64,000 nucleotides of DNA from Beverwykella pulmonaria. Its lineage: Eukaryota > Ascomycota > Dothideomycetes > Pleosporales > Melanommataceae. The DNA is taken from NCBI GenBank assembly GCA_001599595.1, contig BCHH01000007.1, positions 2,250,719 through 2,314,718 of the forward strand, written 5' to 3'. Every line of letters starts with the position of its first letter. Position 1 is the first letter of the stretch. The translations under genes were made by a program, and so were the position numbers. The notes beneath the pieces are model-generated. The model was not told the origin of the DNA. It did not search any database and saw only the letters and a program-made list of their open reading frames with translations. This document shows, one piece after another, positions 11,303-22,350 of this stretch.

Positions 11303-11385
11303 GGCCGGTTGGCGCAATGGTAGCGCGTAGCCCTCCTAAACTGGGTGTCAGGCTAAGGCTGTGGGTTCGAGTCCCACATCGGTCG
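11303..11385 (+). tRNA. tRNA-Arg (CCT), with a short anticodon-loop intron
   Basis: The sequence folds as a tRNA. The acceptor stem pairs GGCCGGT with ATCGGTC (two G-U pairs). The D stem is GCGC/GCGC. The anticodon stem is TAGCC/GGCTA, the T stem GTGGG/CCCAC with loop TTCGAGT, and the discriminator base is G. The anticodon loop is 18 bases instead of 7 and begins CTCCTAA, giving anticodon CCT and an intron of about 11 bases after position 37. A T-run near 11397-11405 can serve as the Pol III terminator. Confidence 0.88.
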
Positions 11386-12900
11386 ATATTCTATTTTGAA
11401 TTTTTGCGTCGTCTCAGTTTAGTCACACTTTCTTTTTGTGTACTGTGCAGATTTGGGTGCGGTTTCTTTTCGACGAGCGGGGCTGGCGCGGGGTCAAGTC
11501 CTCACATATCAGAAGATTGCAACGTTTCTTCAACGCCACAACGCTTGCCCAGCAACGCATCATTATCTCGTCCTAATTGCCTTCAAGGTCATTAAATACA
11601 ACCTATTTCATAGTTAGAGGACGCGCTATGTACTTTACTGGCAAGGGTGCAGTCTTCTCCGTTCCTTTAAGCACTATCCCCTTCCTTTTTATTAATTTGT
11701 CCCAAACTGGTCCTCTTTGCCCTTCTTCCTACTATTCAGCACCTCTTCCAGAATTCTTTAAGAGCATAGGCACTGATGTTTGGTCCTGGTTCCCAAGAGT
11801 TCTCCTCTCATTAGTCACGCGCCTAGGCGCTATCTCCAGCACCTGCGAACATCCTAGACGTAACAAATTCCGCCATCTTCGCGCAGCTCTCTGCACAACA
11901 CTTCACGTCCTTCAAGCTTCTATTTCCATGTACCTGGAATTAAACACTTGAGAAAACATGACGTTTTAAGTTGTGCTGGAAAGTAAAACCGGGTTTAATG
12001 CGCGCAGTAACACAATGTGGGCGCACGTGATCGTTCTGGTCTTGAGCCAGAAATTTGTGATGTATTTCCTACATGGGGCTTGCATGGCGGAATAAAATTA
12101 AAGAAGAAAAGGTGACGAAGGAGTTACGAAGGGAACGGTCAACGATGCTGATGACACTGCTAACACCTTCCCCATTCTCGCCGCAGGCAGTCACAATGCC
12201 ATTGCTCTTCGATGCAAAACGAGACTCAGTCAAGACGTACTCACTCCCCCTGCATACATCGCTCGGGCAGATACAGTAGTGCTTCGTGCACTCCACCATA
12301 CTCTTCCCATTTCCTTTTATCACACACTCGCAACAAGACACAGCACGTGACGGAGTAGAAGAGAGAAAATCTAGTGAATTCAGAAGCTCTGACAAGGCAG
12401 TCAAGACTTCCTATCCAGAAGACAGGAGACAGTCGTCGGAAAAAAGTGACTAACCGCCTCCCCGGCTGCCAGATGACGCTCCATTCTTCTCAGAAGACGC
12501 CATGATGTTATACAAACATCAACAAACCCAGGCCATAGACGGAGCTGGTGCAAAATTAAGGGGTATGTACCTGAATATAGCCAGCGTATAAGCTGCTGTG
12601 AGAAAGATAGTATACCGGGAGCTGCTGACACACTGATAGCGTGATGAAAAGACGACAGCCGTGGGTTTTGAGTGCTTAAGAAAACCCGTCATTGGCTAGC
12701 ATTGAGTACCCTTGAAAAGATATCGCTGCCCTCAAACAGGAAACGTTGCATCGGTAGCAACCACCAGTCTACAACGCGATGCAAGGCTGAAAGCCAACAA
12801 ACATCTTTATGGCGTCACTTTTCTTGATTGTTAGCATTTTTCTGACGATTGATAGGCTTCCCAAAGAATACTCACAGCCCGTACAATACAGTTGGCCTGC
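11386..12900. other. region without a supported gene
   Basis: About 1.5 kb. On the minus strand 12503-12246 can be read as a two-exon frame: an ATG at 12503 opens a 16-codon Ser/Gly-rich exon, a GTTAGT donor and GGATAG acceptor follow, then about 55 codons. A second frame of the same stretch is also open and cysteine-rich. Neither matches a family I recognise, so I do not call a gene. The rest is AT-rich without coding signal. Confidence 0.45.
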
Positions 12901-15028
12901 TCAGGCTTTGTACTCCTCCTCGCCCTCACTGAGCCTATGAACGCTATTTTCTTTGCCGGAAGGACTTGGCCGAACGTTGAAATTATCGTCGATGATGGTG
13001 TTACCGTCTGCGTCCACAGAGGCTTCTCTATCTGAGTGCTGCAACTCATTAGCCTCTCCAAGTTCAGACACGGTGCGATCGATTCTCAGTGAAGTCTTCT
13101 GGTTGCCTATGTTTTCCTCTGGCTCCTTGTATGCCTGCCCGTCAGGACCCCGCGGAGGACGGTCATCTAGGAATATGCTGGCGTAGAGCATGTGAATCTC
13201 GCTGAGACGATAGTGCCAGTTCTGTTGCTCACATATGCGCAGGCAGTAGGTGAATGGACCCCCACCCTCCTCCTTCTCTGGGTGAGCAATAAGGCCATTC
13301 AAGAGTTCCAGAACGTCAATATCGACTACCTCATCGCTATTTCCTTCAGGAATACGGATCAACTCGGTACACTTCTCGTCGTCGTCATGAGCGGCTACGA
13401 ACTGGGCACGCGTCTGCGTTTCCCACTGATCTCCGTATTTCTCTTTCCCGAGCTTGATAGCTGTGACGCATTTCACCCCGCACGTGTTGCGAAGGAAGGG
13501 TGGGTTGACATCCCTATGGGCGTTGAGGATGTTTGTGATCTGTGCAGGGCCCTTACCTCGCGCGTAAAGACGGAGCGCAACAACAGGACGGGCGATAGAG
13601 TTGAAGAAGTAAACCACTAGCTCAGTATCGGTGATCGGCATCAACGGAATCACTGCATTGCCAGGTGGCATGATCCTATGCAGATTGTGCGACTTTCGCT
13701 TTGCTAACATAGTGCTTGATTTCTTGGTTGCCGTCGTCGTAACAGTTCTCGGTTGAGCCGGCTGCTTGGGCAAGTGGGGGACATTGAACTTGGAGCTAGT
13801 GCCAGTCGGTGGGACATCCTATATACCAAGTTAGTAGTGCATCTAGTATTAAGAAGCATACAGTAAGATGGCGTGGAGCCAAATTGATCTTTCTCGTTTT
13901 ATACAATAGTTGTCTCAATGACTGTGGGGGTACTCACTCTAACGCACAGAGCAGGGAGGCCTTTGGTGGCTTGCATGATCTCGCTTGCAGCATCATGAAC
14001 AGACATAGTTCCATGCGCATACTCGGATTCGTCGAACGCGCCCTCACCAGGAGCCATATAGGCGAAGTTCTCTTCACTCTCCGGCGAAAGTGACATAGAA
14101 CGAAAATCAGAATCGTTGCGATGACTTACGCCTGTTCTAGCAAGGGACGCAGAGCGTGCGCGGCGATAGTGATAGCATGTGTCGCCTTCGATGATATTGC
14201 GGTATTGGACATTTTCTCTCTCGAGGATCTGCACACGCTCGTGCAGAGAACCCAAGTATTTGTAGATATTGTCATTGAATTGCGCCAGCTGTCTCGCGAT
14301 TGCATGAAAGTGCGTCACTGTTAATTGTAAACTACAGCACCAGGTCCTGGGACTACAAACTTACACTGTTGATCATGGGTCGAACTGGTGCGGTGAAGCC
14401 ACTGGACCTCATTTTGTAGTCGCATCAAGTCATACCTAGACAAGGGTCCATACATCGGCATGCTCGGGGCAGGGTGTATTTGAGCTTGTGTTCCGACCGT
14501 CGGGCCCTCAGGCCATGGAGCTTGGAACTGAGACGACCTGCTCATGACAGATTCGAAGCTGGGAAGCTCTATCCCATGAACATCTGTGGGATGTCTGCTG
14601 TCGTCTATAAAATCGTAATCCTCCATGACACGTTTGTGTTTCTTTCGGTGTTCCAGTGGAGAGTCAGAGGCTGTGGTGCCTATAATGCGGACGAGCGTTC
14701 CAGGGTTGTTGTTCGATCTGAAAGGAACAGCATCCGCCGCAGTTACCGAGGTAGATATTGCTGTGCAAGTGATTCCTGCGGGATTTTGGAGCGGTGTGCA
14801 CACTGGTTCGATGACTCTCTCAGTCGCCGTTCCGTTGTCCATCGCGTGCTTTCGAGGCGAGCTACCCTGATACTGGAGACTAAATGGTACTTGCAGCAGC
14901 GTAATGGGATTCTGTATTCCTTCTCTGGCTCTAGATATCTTGGGGGTGCTGTTCAAGTTGAGCTGAGGGGCACCTGAGGGCCCATCTGGGTGGGCTCTGC
15001 TGTCGGCAGCCTTGTCTTTCTCTATCAT
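12901..15028 (-). CDS. protein of unknown function with a central coiled coil
   Basis: Three exons (15028-14365, 14317-13938, 13818-12901) join in frame to about 653 residues. The N-terminal 200 residues are hydrophilic and low in order, with several SP/TP sites and a basic patch (HRKKHKRV). Around the first splice a helix pair appears: a stretch ending LMRLQNEVQWLHR, then LAQFNDNIYKYLGSLHERVQILERENVQYRN, which has heptad spacing. The second half holds a more compact, conserved-looking block (ELVVYFFNSIARPVVALRLY, then CGVKCVTAIKLGKEKYGDQW, then ELLNGLIAHPEKEEGGGPF, then LSEIHMLYASIFLDD). The C-terminus is acidic. I do not recognise the family. The splice after TTAGA uses GTGAGT with a TATAG acceptor. 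A nuclear or scaffolding role is only a guess from composition. Confidence 0.7.
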
Positions 15029-16687
15029 CTTTGCTTACCCTATTGCACACTATTGTGACAGTTTGTCTCAATTTCCCTGCAGTAGTGGATGTTGCTATGT
15101 ATTGGTGTTGTTGCTCGCGTGGGGATAAAAATTTGGAGCTCGTGTAAGTGAAAGTGAAATTGACAGGGGCCCACACAGTCCCAGGAACACTAGAGTGTTC
15201 CATTAGTTGGTCAAACTATCTCTCTCTACTTCAGTCAGTTTCTTGCCTCCTGGTAATCTAAGTGATCTGTGTCACAGTTTTGCCGTCATAGAGTACATCC
15301 CTGCTGAACGAAGCTCCGAAAAGAACATCAAAGTATGAGCAAGAGTTGGCGTACTTACGAGGGTCAAATTAGGTGGCATGGCCTTATAATACCTCTTTGT
15401 AGCGGCTTGACCGTTCTCTCTTTCGAGTCAAACGTCCATCGCTCGTGGAAGGTGCAAAGTCATTTCATCCCTCCTGGAAAGACATATATGAACTCAAACC
15501 CCAGAGGATGGATCTTTGTTTGCTGCCGTGCAGCAAACCGGATGGGGACAGCTACCCTTGTCGGGATCTGGAACCTACCGTTAACAACACTTGAAGAGAA
15601 GATACAATAGGATGTGAAAGTGGGAAAATGTTGATATAGTCAAGTAAACCTCTTCCGGGAACTCAGTCATCGAAAACCGCCTCATTCCTGGTGCCCACAA
15701 GCGTAAGAGATATAAAGCTGCCATGTTTCTTTTACATCAGTGACATCTGTCGGATTATACGTTAGCATCTCCAATATCAGCAATTCCGTCATAATATTCA
15801 TTCACTCTCTTCATATCACACCCCACCGCGTCGTTGCATTTATACGCGTTCATTTCAATACGAATCCGACAATATAATGCCATCACACGGAACACGACTT
15901 ACGACCGCAAGGCACTACTCGCAGTACCCTCTACCCCATTCGGAATGGGTATAAGAGTGTTGAGCAATGAGAGCATGATGCATTATTTCTCTCGAACGCT
16001 GCGCGGCGATCGGCCCGAGCCAACACATTCCTCATTACAACGATAGTGCGACGCCACATTCCGGTTGAAAGCTCAAGTATTTTTGGCCCAATTCCAGAGA
16101 ATGTGAATTGAGATAGTTCAGTGATAGATCAGTTGAAAAAAGATCGCGATGCATGGAAACTAAGACGAAGGTGATGCGATGAAATGGCAGAAGGCGACGA
16201 TGTGGGAAAACGAGCATCATCTGTCATTTCAGTTAACTATCGGCATATCGATTTCAATGATGGTTCGATACAGTTCGAGATTCTGACGAAATCCAAATGA
16301 TACGATGCTGTGGGGATGTTGACGCTGAAGTTCAGGGCGAGGAGACGTGGAGAGAAGGTTTGGGTCTAAGGTAGTCGCTTCCAGGGTTCAGAACACGGGT
16401 TTACTCTTAGGGGGAAGGTGCAATCTCTACGTGAAGCAGCATAGCCTTTGGAGCTTCTGCTCCCTTCATCAAATTTTTGCAAGTGTAACCGATCAGAATA
16501 TGTGTAAAACTTGAAATTGCGGACCTCAATTCTGCTAAGATTCACATATCACACGTGATCTATTCGGTTCACGTAGGTGTTCATCGAGCACGAAAGCCAA
16601 TCCTAGCATAGTTCTGAGCGACGAAAATGAGAGTTGAGCGCGAATTCAACGTTTCGGAAGAAATTCTGGCAGATATAAATTAATTTA
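15029..16687. other. region without a supported gene
   Basis: About 1.65 kb with only short open frames on both strands. Codon usage in them does not look coding. A polyketide-synthase relic lies immediately to the right. Confidence 0.5.
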
Positions 16688-16938
16688 TCAGGGCCAAGCT
16701 GATCGTTTACCTCGCTTCCCCTTATCCTTACTCTGCAGCCCAATCCGCCCCCTATCTAAATGCCTAGCGACATACCTCGCAATATCGAGTACACTCGCGT
16801 CGCCAAAGGTCATTGAGTGCGGGACCTGTACCCTGAGCTCCTTCCTAGCCTAACCCCCAATCTCGACCGTCACCAAAGAATCAATGCCCAATTCCAACAA
16901 ACTTTGCTTCTCATCGATATCGTCAATCTACTGCAGCA
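16688..16938 (-). pseudogene. relic of a polyketide-synthase acyl-carrier domain
   Basis: Read on the minus strand from about 16930, the frame gives DDIDEKQSLLELGIDSLVTV and then EIGG. The LGIDSL core carries the serine that takes 4'-phosphopantetheine in carrier proteins. After an in-frame TAG (16850-16852) it continues ARKELRVQVPHSMTFGDASV, LDIARYVARHL and a basic tail to a TGA at 16688. This is the carrier-protein layout, including the final helix (VLDIARYVARHL), seen at the C-terminus of highly reducing fungal PKSs. At the stop, family members usually have a tryptophan, so TGG to TAG by a G-to-A change is a simple explanation. I could not find the other PKS domains upstream (to about 17.9 kb), so this looks like an isolated remnant. 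Confidence 0.75.
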
Positions 16939-17956
16939 CACTGAAGCAATTGAGAAGAATGGAGTAAAGAGCGATATCCGAAAGATATGTAGGAGCAGGA
17001 GGATATGCGCCAGCCGAGTTGCAATATGAAGACAAGCAACCTATTGAATTCGAAGCCGACCTTCAAGGAACCCGAACCTAACGTGAGGCTCAGGGTAGTG
17101 AGCAAGGCACAACTTACGATGTTCCATCGAAATAGAGTTGAACTAGAAAGCTTTGATGCAATATGTGGAGAGGAACAGCCCAGAAATGTAAAGCAAGCAC
17201 CTGACGCACAGGAAAAAAAATACTGGACTCTCTGCAGGAGTTAAAAAATCGCAACTTTTAGGTACGGACTGTAGAATTTAAGAGAGCAAAGTACGCAAGA
17301 AATAAGTGGCAAGACCAGGAAGAAAAGGTTGGCAGAAAATGGACTATGATAATGAAGAACACAAACTTACGCATCCAGTGACCAGAGGCCAGTCCGTCTT
17401 GTAGTCCTCCATAAATCATTCACATCATCTATACCCACCGGACGAGGCGTGACGTGTATCGTCGACAGTTCGCTTCGTCATTCCCACAGCGAATCGGCAT
17501 TTCGACCTCCTCAGACGTGTTCGCTGGTGAGATCCAGGTGATTGAGCCAAGTGAAAGAGCAATCTTGTGATGAATGAGATGAGAGACTTCGTCAACAACA
17601 CGTCAAGGTAAACGAGCCACCTAACCAACTTTGGAAGATAGGTGCATTCATATATACCCCCATTATTACCTCAACGTGGCACGGAGTTAGATATGATATT
17701 CACAAAGTGACTTCTGGCGTATGCATATCTATTCCTTTTGCTCAAACTATACCAGTCAGAGCTCTCGAGACAGCAAAAATACTAGAGATCTTCCATATGA
17801 AGAACTAAGCAAGTAGCCATCGAGAAAAAAAAATAGTTCAATTGCAGGAGCCCTAGTAAAAGACAAATACCATCCTCACAAATTTTACTGGACTAGTCTG
17901 ACCAGTACTCCACCTCGAAGAGATCCAATACCTGGAACCCATTAGCCCGTACTCTC
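16939..17956. other. region without a supported gene, possibly PKS-derived debris
   Basis: Fragments on either strand are open for 30-60 codons but none matches a PKS catalytic domain I know. A minus-strand piece near 17122-17200 ends in a GTAAGT donor (reading ..LYFDGTS) and could be a decayed exon. Confidence 0.35.
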
Positions 17957-18814
17957 TCAGTTCTCCACCAAGCAACTCCCTAAACAATCATTCCCCCCTT
18001 CCACCACACACTTCTCATCCAATACACATACCATCCCCCTTTGACATGCCTTCCCCGCGAACCCTCCACAACTTTCCCTCACCTCTCTTTTACACGTACC
18101 CGGACAATCCGCACAACCCTTCTTCTGCCCCGCGCAAACTAACCCTTTCCCACAGGTCTTCAAACCTTTACTTCCGCACCTCTCGCCCTCGGTCGCGAAT
18201 AGGGATTTACACACACCGGGGCAATCAGCGCATTTTGGACGCTTGCTGACGCAAGTCAGATCCGGAGCGCAGGACTTGAGCCCTTTGCTGCCGCAGCGCT
18301 CGCCTGAGGCGGCGTAAATTGATGTGCACACGCCCGGGCAGTCGGCGCATGTCGGTCTATTGTTTTCACAGTTTAAACCAGGGCCGCAATTGGGCAGGCC
18401 GCGGCTGCCGCATTTCTCACCCGCGGTGGCGAAGGTCTCCAGCTCCGGGTCTGCGGTCGAGGTGGGGATACGAGTAGTAGTAGGGGTGGTAGTTGGGACT
18501 TTGACGTCACTTGGGAGAATGGACGTTGGCGCGCAAATTTCTGAGATCACAGGCGCTGAACACGAGAGGCCCGCGGCAAGTTGGGAGGCGTAACAGTTGT
18601 TTTTTGATTCGATTTCGCATTCGCAGTCCTGCTCTACGTTAATGCCGAATTGCGGGCCGGGGTGAGAGGAGGGGAGACTGACGGTTCCGACTTGCATTAC
18701 GCACATGTAATCACAAGCACACGGATCAGAGTCCGCCTGGCGGGTGACAATTTCAGCGATGGGGTTGGCAATCGACAAGCAGATGAAGGTAGCGAAAATG
18801 ATAGTGGATCGCAT
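17957..18814 (-). CDS. secreted cysteine-rich protein with four tandem six-cysteine repeats
   Basis: The protein has 285 residues in one exon and begins with a signal peptide (MRSTIIFATFICLSIANP). Residues 31-95 form a first module with eight cysteines (CACDYMC, CEC and others). Residues 100-127 are a Thr/Pro linker. From 131 a repeat of exactly 39 residues follows, with first cysteines at 135, 174 and 213 and the pattern C-x7-C-x5-C-x6-C-x2-C-x3-C. Each of these units carries GE(K/R)CGS(K/R)GL and CADCPG(V/T)C. A fourth, diverged unit (cysteines 249-281) ends the protein. All cysteines pair in number, which fits a disulfide-rich extracellular protein. The repeat is not a family I can name. 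Secreted proteins of this type in fungi are often wall-associated or effector candidates, but nothing here proves that. Confidence 0.85.
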   Translation of the reverse strand: MRSTIIFATFICLSIANPIAEIVTRQADSDPCACDYMCVMQVGTVSLPSSHPGPQFGINVEQDCECEIESKNNCYASQLAAGLSCSAPVISEICAPTSILPSDVKVPTTTPTTTRIPTSTADPELETFATAGEKCGSRGLPNCGPGLNCENNRPTCADCPGVCTSIYAASGERCGSKGLKSCAPDLTCVSKRPKCADCPGVCKSLFATEGERCGSKGLKTCGKGLVCAGQKKGCADCPGTCKREVRESCGGFAGKACQRGMVCVLDEKCVVEGGNDCLGSCLVEN

Positions 18815-19616
18815 TGTGAATGTGTTTAACGAAACTAGTGTTGATAATGAATGACTGAGGTAAAATGAACGACAGGGGTAAATAGAATGACGGAAGCGAC
18901 AGCGAAGAACAATAACAATTTATCCTGACCATCAAACAGTTCTAAGTGATGAGGGGTCTTAGACTCTATATACGGCACACAAACGTGTTCTCGCCCCTTC
19001 AGCCAAGTCGGAATGTACTCTGTGCTCATTGCCAAGCAATGACCGTCGAATGATCTACTTCAAGAATGCAAAGAAATGGACTTCGGCGTATCCTGTGAGG
19101 GGATTACAAGACTTGGTGTTGATAATTTTGCTGATGATGACTGAGCTACACTGACGAACTCGAGCAAAAGATCAGACTTGGTGGGGCGGTGCCCTGACAT
19201 GAATTAGTCGTTCGCACAATTTCCATAAGTTTCAACCTCTTCGCAATCGTCTTTTCGGGATAATGATCAGGTTCGATTGCTTACGCATTCGTGTTAGGAC
19301 ATTTGACGAGTATGTTCGGGGCTGAGACGTGAGATAGGACGTTTCGAATCGGACCCCGGTGAGGCCAAGATGTTACCAAAAACCACTTTGATGGTGTAAT
19401 CCAGGGAAATAGTCCGTCATGCAGGGAACAACACTATTTCCGGGAACAAAGACTTGTCTATGCGTAAGCGCAAATAGTTTATAGAAGTTGCTGTAAGTCG
19501 CTCTACCCTTTTCCATGACCGTCACATCCGATAACGGAAGCGAACAACGGGATCAAGGGACCAGAAAAGGTGGACAAGAAGGAAATGAAGCCAGCGTAGA
19601 TGTGAAGATGCAAATC
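18815..19616. other. intergenic stretch
   Basis: About 800 bases upstream of the cysteine-repeat gene and downstream of the reductase gene. No coding signal or repeat seen. Confidence 0.5.
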
Positions 19617-20639
19617 CTATATTTTACTCTTAGACTTCGCTTTATCACGAGTCTCTTGCGCCATGCGAAGCAACGCATATAGCGTCTGCATCCTTGGCAT
19701 TTCAAATCCCCTCTCTCTTGCTATCCTGATCGGATTACCCAGAATAACCTCCAGCTCCATTGTCTTCCCTTGCTCCCAGTCCAATGCCATGCTCGGCTTG
19801 CTGCCGCTTGTATTCCTCTGTGTGCTGCGCAAAATGGCGTCCGACGTCGCAAATTCCTTCGGGAGCGGCGTACCAAGAATTTTGGGGGCGACTGCGAGGA
19901 CTTCTTCCATTACGCCCTTGAGATGTCTCGCCAGTTCTGGGTCATTGGACATGACGTTGTTGGGGATACATCCGGATAGCACTGAGGAGGGGTTCATAGA
20001 TGCGTTGATAGCGATCTTGTGCCATCGCACCATCTGGAGCTTTGCGTGGTCGTATGCATCCGCATCCTTTATGCCGCCCTCTTTCAATAGCCTGATAAAC
20101 CTCTCATTCTTCTCTACCGCTTGCGCATCCGACTCTTTCTTATTCCCCGTATCGAGATGGGGCAGGTAAGGCCCGCTATTAATGCGTGTCCAGCGGTTGT
20201 GCTTGATCTGGCCGTGGCTCGTCTGGGCGCAAGAGGCAATAGTGACGGCGCTGCATATCACCGCCTTCGGGAAGCGCTTCGTGTAAGGAGCTTCTACGCC
20301 CAGGCCATTCTGAATCAGCACAATGGTTGTCTGGTCGTACACCAACCCCTCGAGTATCTCCGAGTCGTCGCTCACGTCAGGCAACGCCTTCGTGCTCACT
20401 ACAACGTAGTCCCATTGTATCTTGCTCTTGCGTGCTTCGTCTGGGTTTGCGAATGTGTTCGATGGGATGAAGGTGTAGTCGCCGTATTGCGGTGAAGTTA
20501 CATTGAACCCGCTCGCTTTCACAACTTTGTAATTGGAGCGACATATAACAGAGACGTTGGTATCTTGGACTTGGGCTATTCGGGATGCGTAGAAGGCTCC
20601 AATGGCGCCGGCACCAACTATGAGGATCTCGGTAGGCAT
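19617..20639 (-). CDS. 2-dehydropantoate 2-reductase (ketopantoate reductase) family protein
   Basis: The 340-residue, single-exon protein begins with the Rossmann motif EILIVGAGAIGAFYASRIAQ, which binds NADP(H). It continues with the family pattern VVVSTKALPDV, the catalytic-region motif LIQNGLGVE and a C-terminal helical domain. The helix around KLQMVRWHKIAINASMNPSS carries the lysine and asparagine expected at the active site. Ketopantoate reductase makes pantoate for CoA synthesis, but fungi carry several paralogues of this fold with uncharacterised substrates, and this one may not be the housekeeping enzyme. Length fits the family. There are no introns, unlike most neighbours. The ATG at 20639 is the first in frame and the Rossmann motif follows it directly. 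Confidence 0.88.
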   Translation of the reverse strand: MPTEILIVGAGAIGAFYASRIAQVQDTNVSVICRSNYKVVKASGFNVTSPQYGDYTFIPSNTFANPDEARKSKIQWDYVVVSTKALPDVSDDSEILEGLVYDQTTIVLIQNGLGVEAPYTKRFPKAVICSAVTIASCAQTSHGQIKHNRWTRINSGPYLPHLDTGNKKESDAQAVEKNERFIRLLKEGGIKDADAYDHAKLQMVRWHKIAINASMNPSSVLSGCIPNNVMSNDPELARHLKGVMEEVLAVAPKILGTPLPKEFATSDAILRSTQRNTSGSKPSMALDWEQGKTMELEVILGNPIRIARERGFEMPRMQTLYALLRMAQETRDKAKSKSKI

Positions 20640-21245
20640 CTGGGAGAAGGGTAGGCCTGGAGGGAAGCAAGTGGCAGGCTGAAGATGTACTGTTGGCGCG
20701 CTCGAAGCTATCGATTAGCTTCAGAACTTAGCCTCGGCAATTCACATCCCGAAATCCTCGAACATTGTGCTCAACTACCAACATTTGATCTCTTTCTACC
20801 TACCATACAGGTTTTGGCTATAGCTCTTCATAGTCGATTTGCGGCTAAAAGCCGCTCGTTCGACCTAGAGGATGCGGTGGAAATTTGCACACCGCACGTC
20901 AATCCAGAGAAGAAATCAGCTTACATGTCCGCCCTACAACCCTTCCCTCTGCGCTCAACATGGTAGTGCACATCTATATCCAGCGAATGACTAAAAAGGT
21001 ACTTAGCCTCACCCTCCGTAATAAACTTGCCGCATTATTTCGAGATAGAAAGCAAGAAGGAAGCAGGAGGTAGAAAGAGCGTGCGTGTAAAAGACGGCTG
21101 GTAATGCTATTCCCCATGCTAATGAATAACCCATAGAATCTGTCCCAAAGTGTCTATAGAGGCCCGGACGTATTTCTAGATTCATTCTAATGGTACCCTG
21201 ACCGAAACCCCAATCGAATCTTCCCTCTCCATGCCTCACTCCCCC
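20640..21245. other. intergenic stretch
   Basis: About 600 bases between the 5' end of the reductase gene and the 3' end of the Yip1-family gene. A 93-codon frame at 20685 has no features of a protein and is not called. Confidence 0.5.
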
Positions 21246-22350
21246 TCATAGCCCAAACAGCATCCTCACCAGCCTCTCGCCCTTCTCACCCTCTCCTTCT
21301 CCACCCTTAGGTTTACCGTCCTTGGGTATCATCAGACTGCCATGCGCAAAGAAGGTCCACTTGATTGCAATTGCGAACCCCGCATGCAGCGCCACCACAA
21401 CAATAAGCAGAATCTTGGAAGTCTTGACGTCGGTGGCGCTGAGGACGGGGTACAAGTTGCGAAGTAGAAAGAAAGCGGATGCGGCAAAGCCGACGGCGAC
21501 GAAGACATAGTTGAGAACTGCAATGTACAAGACGGATTAGCATGCAGTCTGTCCGTATCGCCTGTAGAAGGGAGGGAGACATACTCGAAATCGGACTCCA
21601 GCTGATCAACGCAACCGGTATCCAGATGAGGTTCGCATACCCATATAGTGCTAATACCTCGAGCAAATTTGCGCTTTCGCTTCCGAACCACTTCAGCGCT
21701 CCCCACAGCGCCACAGGAACTATGCCCGTGTATCCATATACCAGCCCAGCACCTCCACTCAACAACTTAAAATTGTATGTGAAATGCTCCTTCCCCGAGT
21801 CCGACAGATACTGGCTAATCGTGCCCGTCATAAATAGAATAACGACCACGGTGGTCGCGATCCACACCGGGCCGTACAGATCAGGATTGCCTTCCAGCAC
21901 ATCGAGGAAGTTCTGGCGTGGAAACAGGGCGGCGGTGCAGCGGCGCAGGACTTCGGCGGTATCGACATCGAATGCTTGCGCGTAGAATGAAAGAGACCAG
22001 AGGTAGTGTTTCCGAGACGAGGAGGAGGTCGACGGTGCGGGGAGGAAGGAGCTGGTGTCGGGTTGGATCTTGTTGCGCGAGTTAGGCTGCGAGTCGAAGT
22101 CTGTGAATAGGTCAGCGCTGATGTAGGTTGCGAGCGGAGCCGTTTCAGAGCTATGGCGAGCTTCCAAATAGATGGTACATAATCATGGACGACGTACTCG
22201 AGCTGTGGAATTCCAGATCTTCCTGCAAGTCAGTGTGACCTAAGTCGCCCTGCTCCATGGTTAGCCTTTTGCTCAAGCTCTTCTTCTGTCCCTGTGTCGA
22301 CGCACCTCCTGATCGACATCGACGACAACATCATAGCCTCGGTTTGCCAT
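21246..22350 (-). CDS. Yip1-domain Golgi membrane protein (YIPF1/YIPF2-like)
   Basis: Four exons (22350-22306, 22249-22198, 22160-21585, 21517-21246) give about 314 residues in frame. The N-terminus (MANRGYDVVVDVDQE) is acidic and cytosolic. The Yip1 domain starts at HYLWSLSFYAQAFDVDT and DVLEGNPDLYGPVWIATTVV, which is characteristic of YIPF1/2 proteins. Five hydrophobic segments follow, including LVYGYTGIVPVALWGALKWF and, across the last splice, SWSPISILNYVFVAVGFAA. Proteins of this family sit in Golgi and ER-exit membranes and bind Rab GTPases during vesicle transport. The third splice uses an AAG acceptor, needed to keep the frame, so this join is the least certain. The gene shares a 460-base divergent promoter region with the SulP transporter. 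Confidence 0.86.

Noticed and set aside
11577..11951. 124-codon plus-strand frame
   Set aside because: Located just after the tRNA in AT-rich DNA, with no domain, signal or coding-like composition.
12069..12503. possible small two-exon gene on the minus strand
   Set aside because: Two frames are open after the putative acceptor and neither matches a known family; support is too weak to call.
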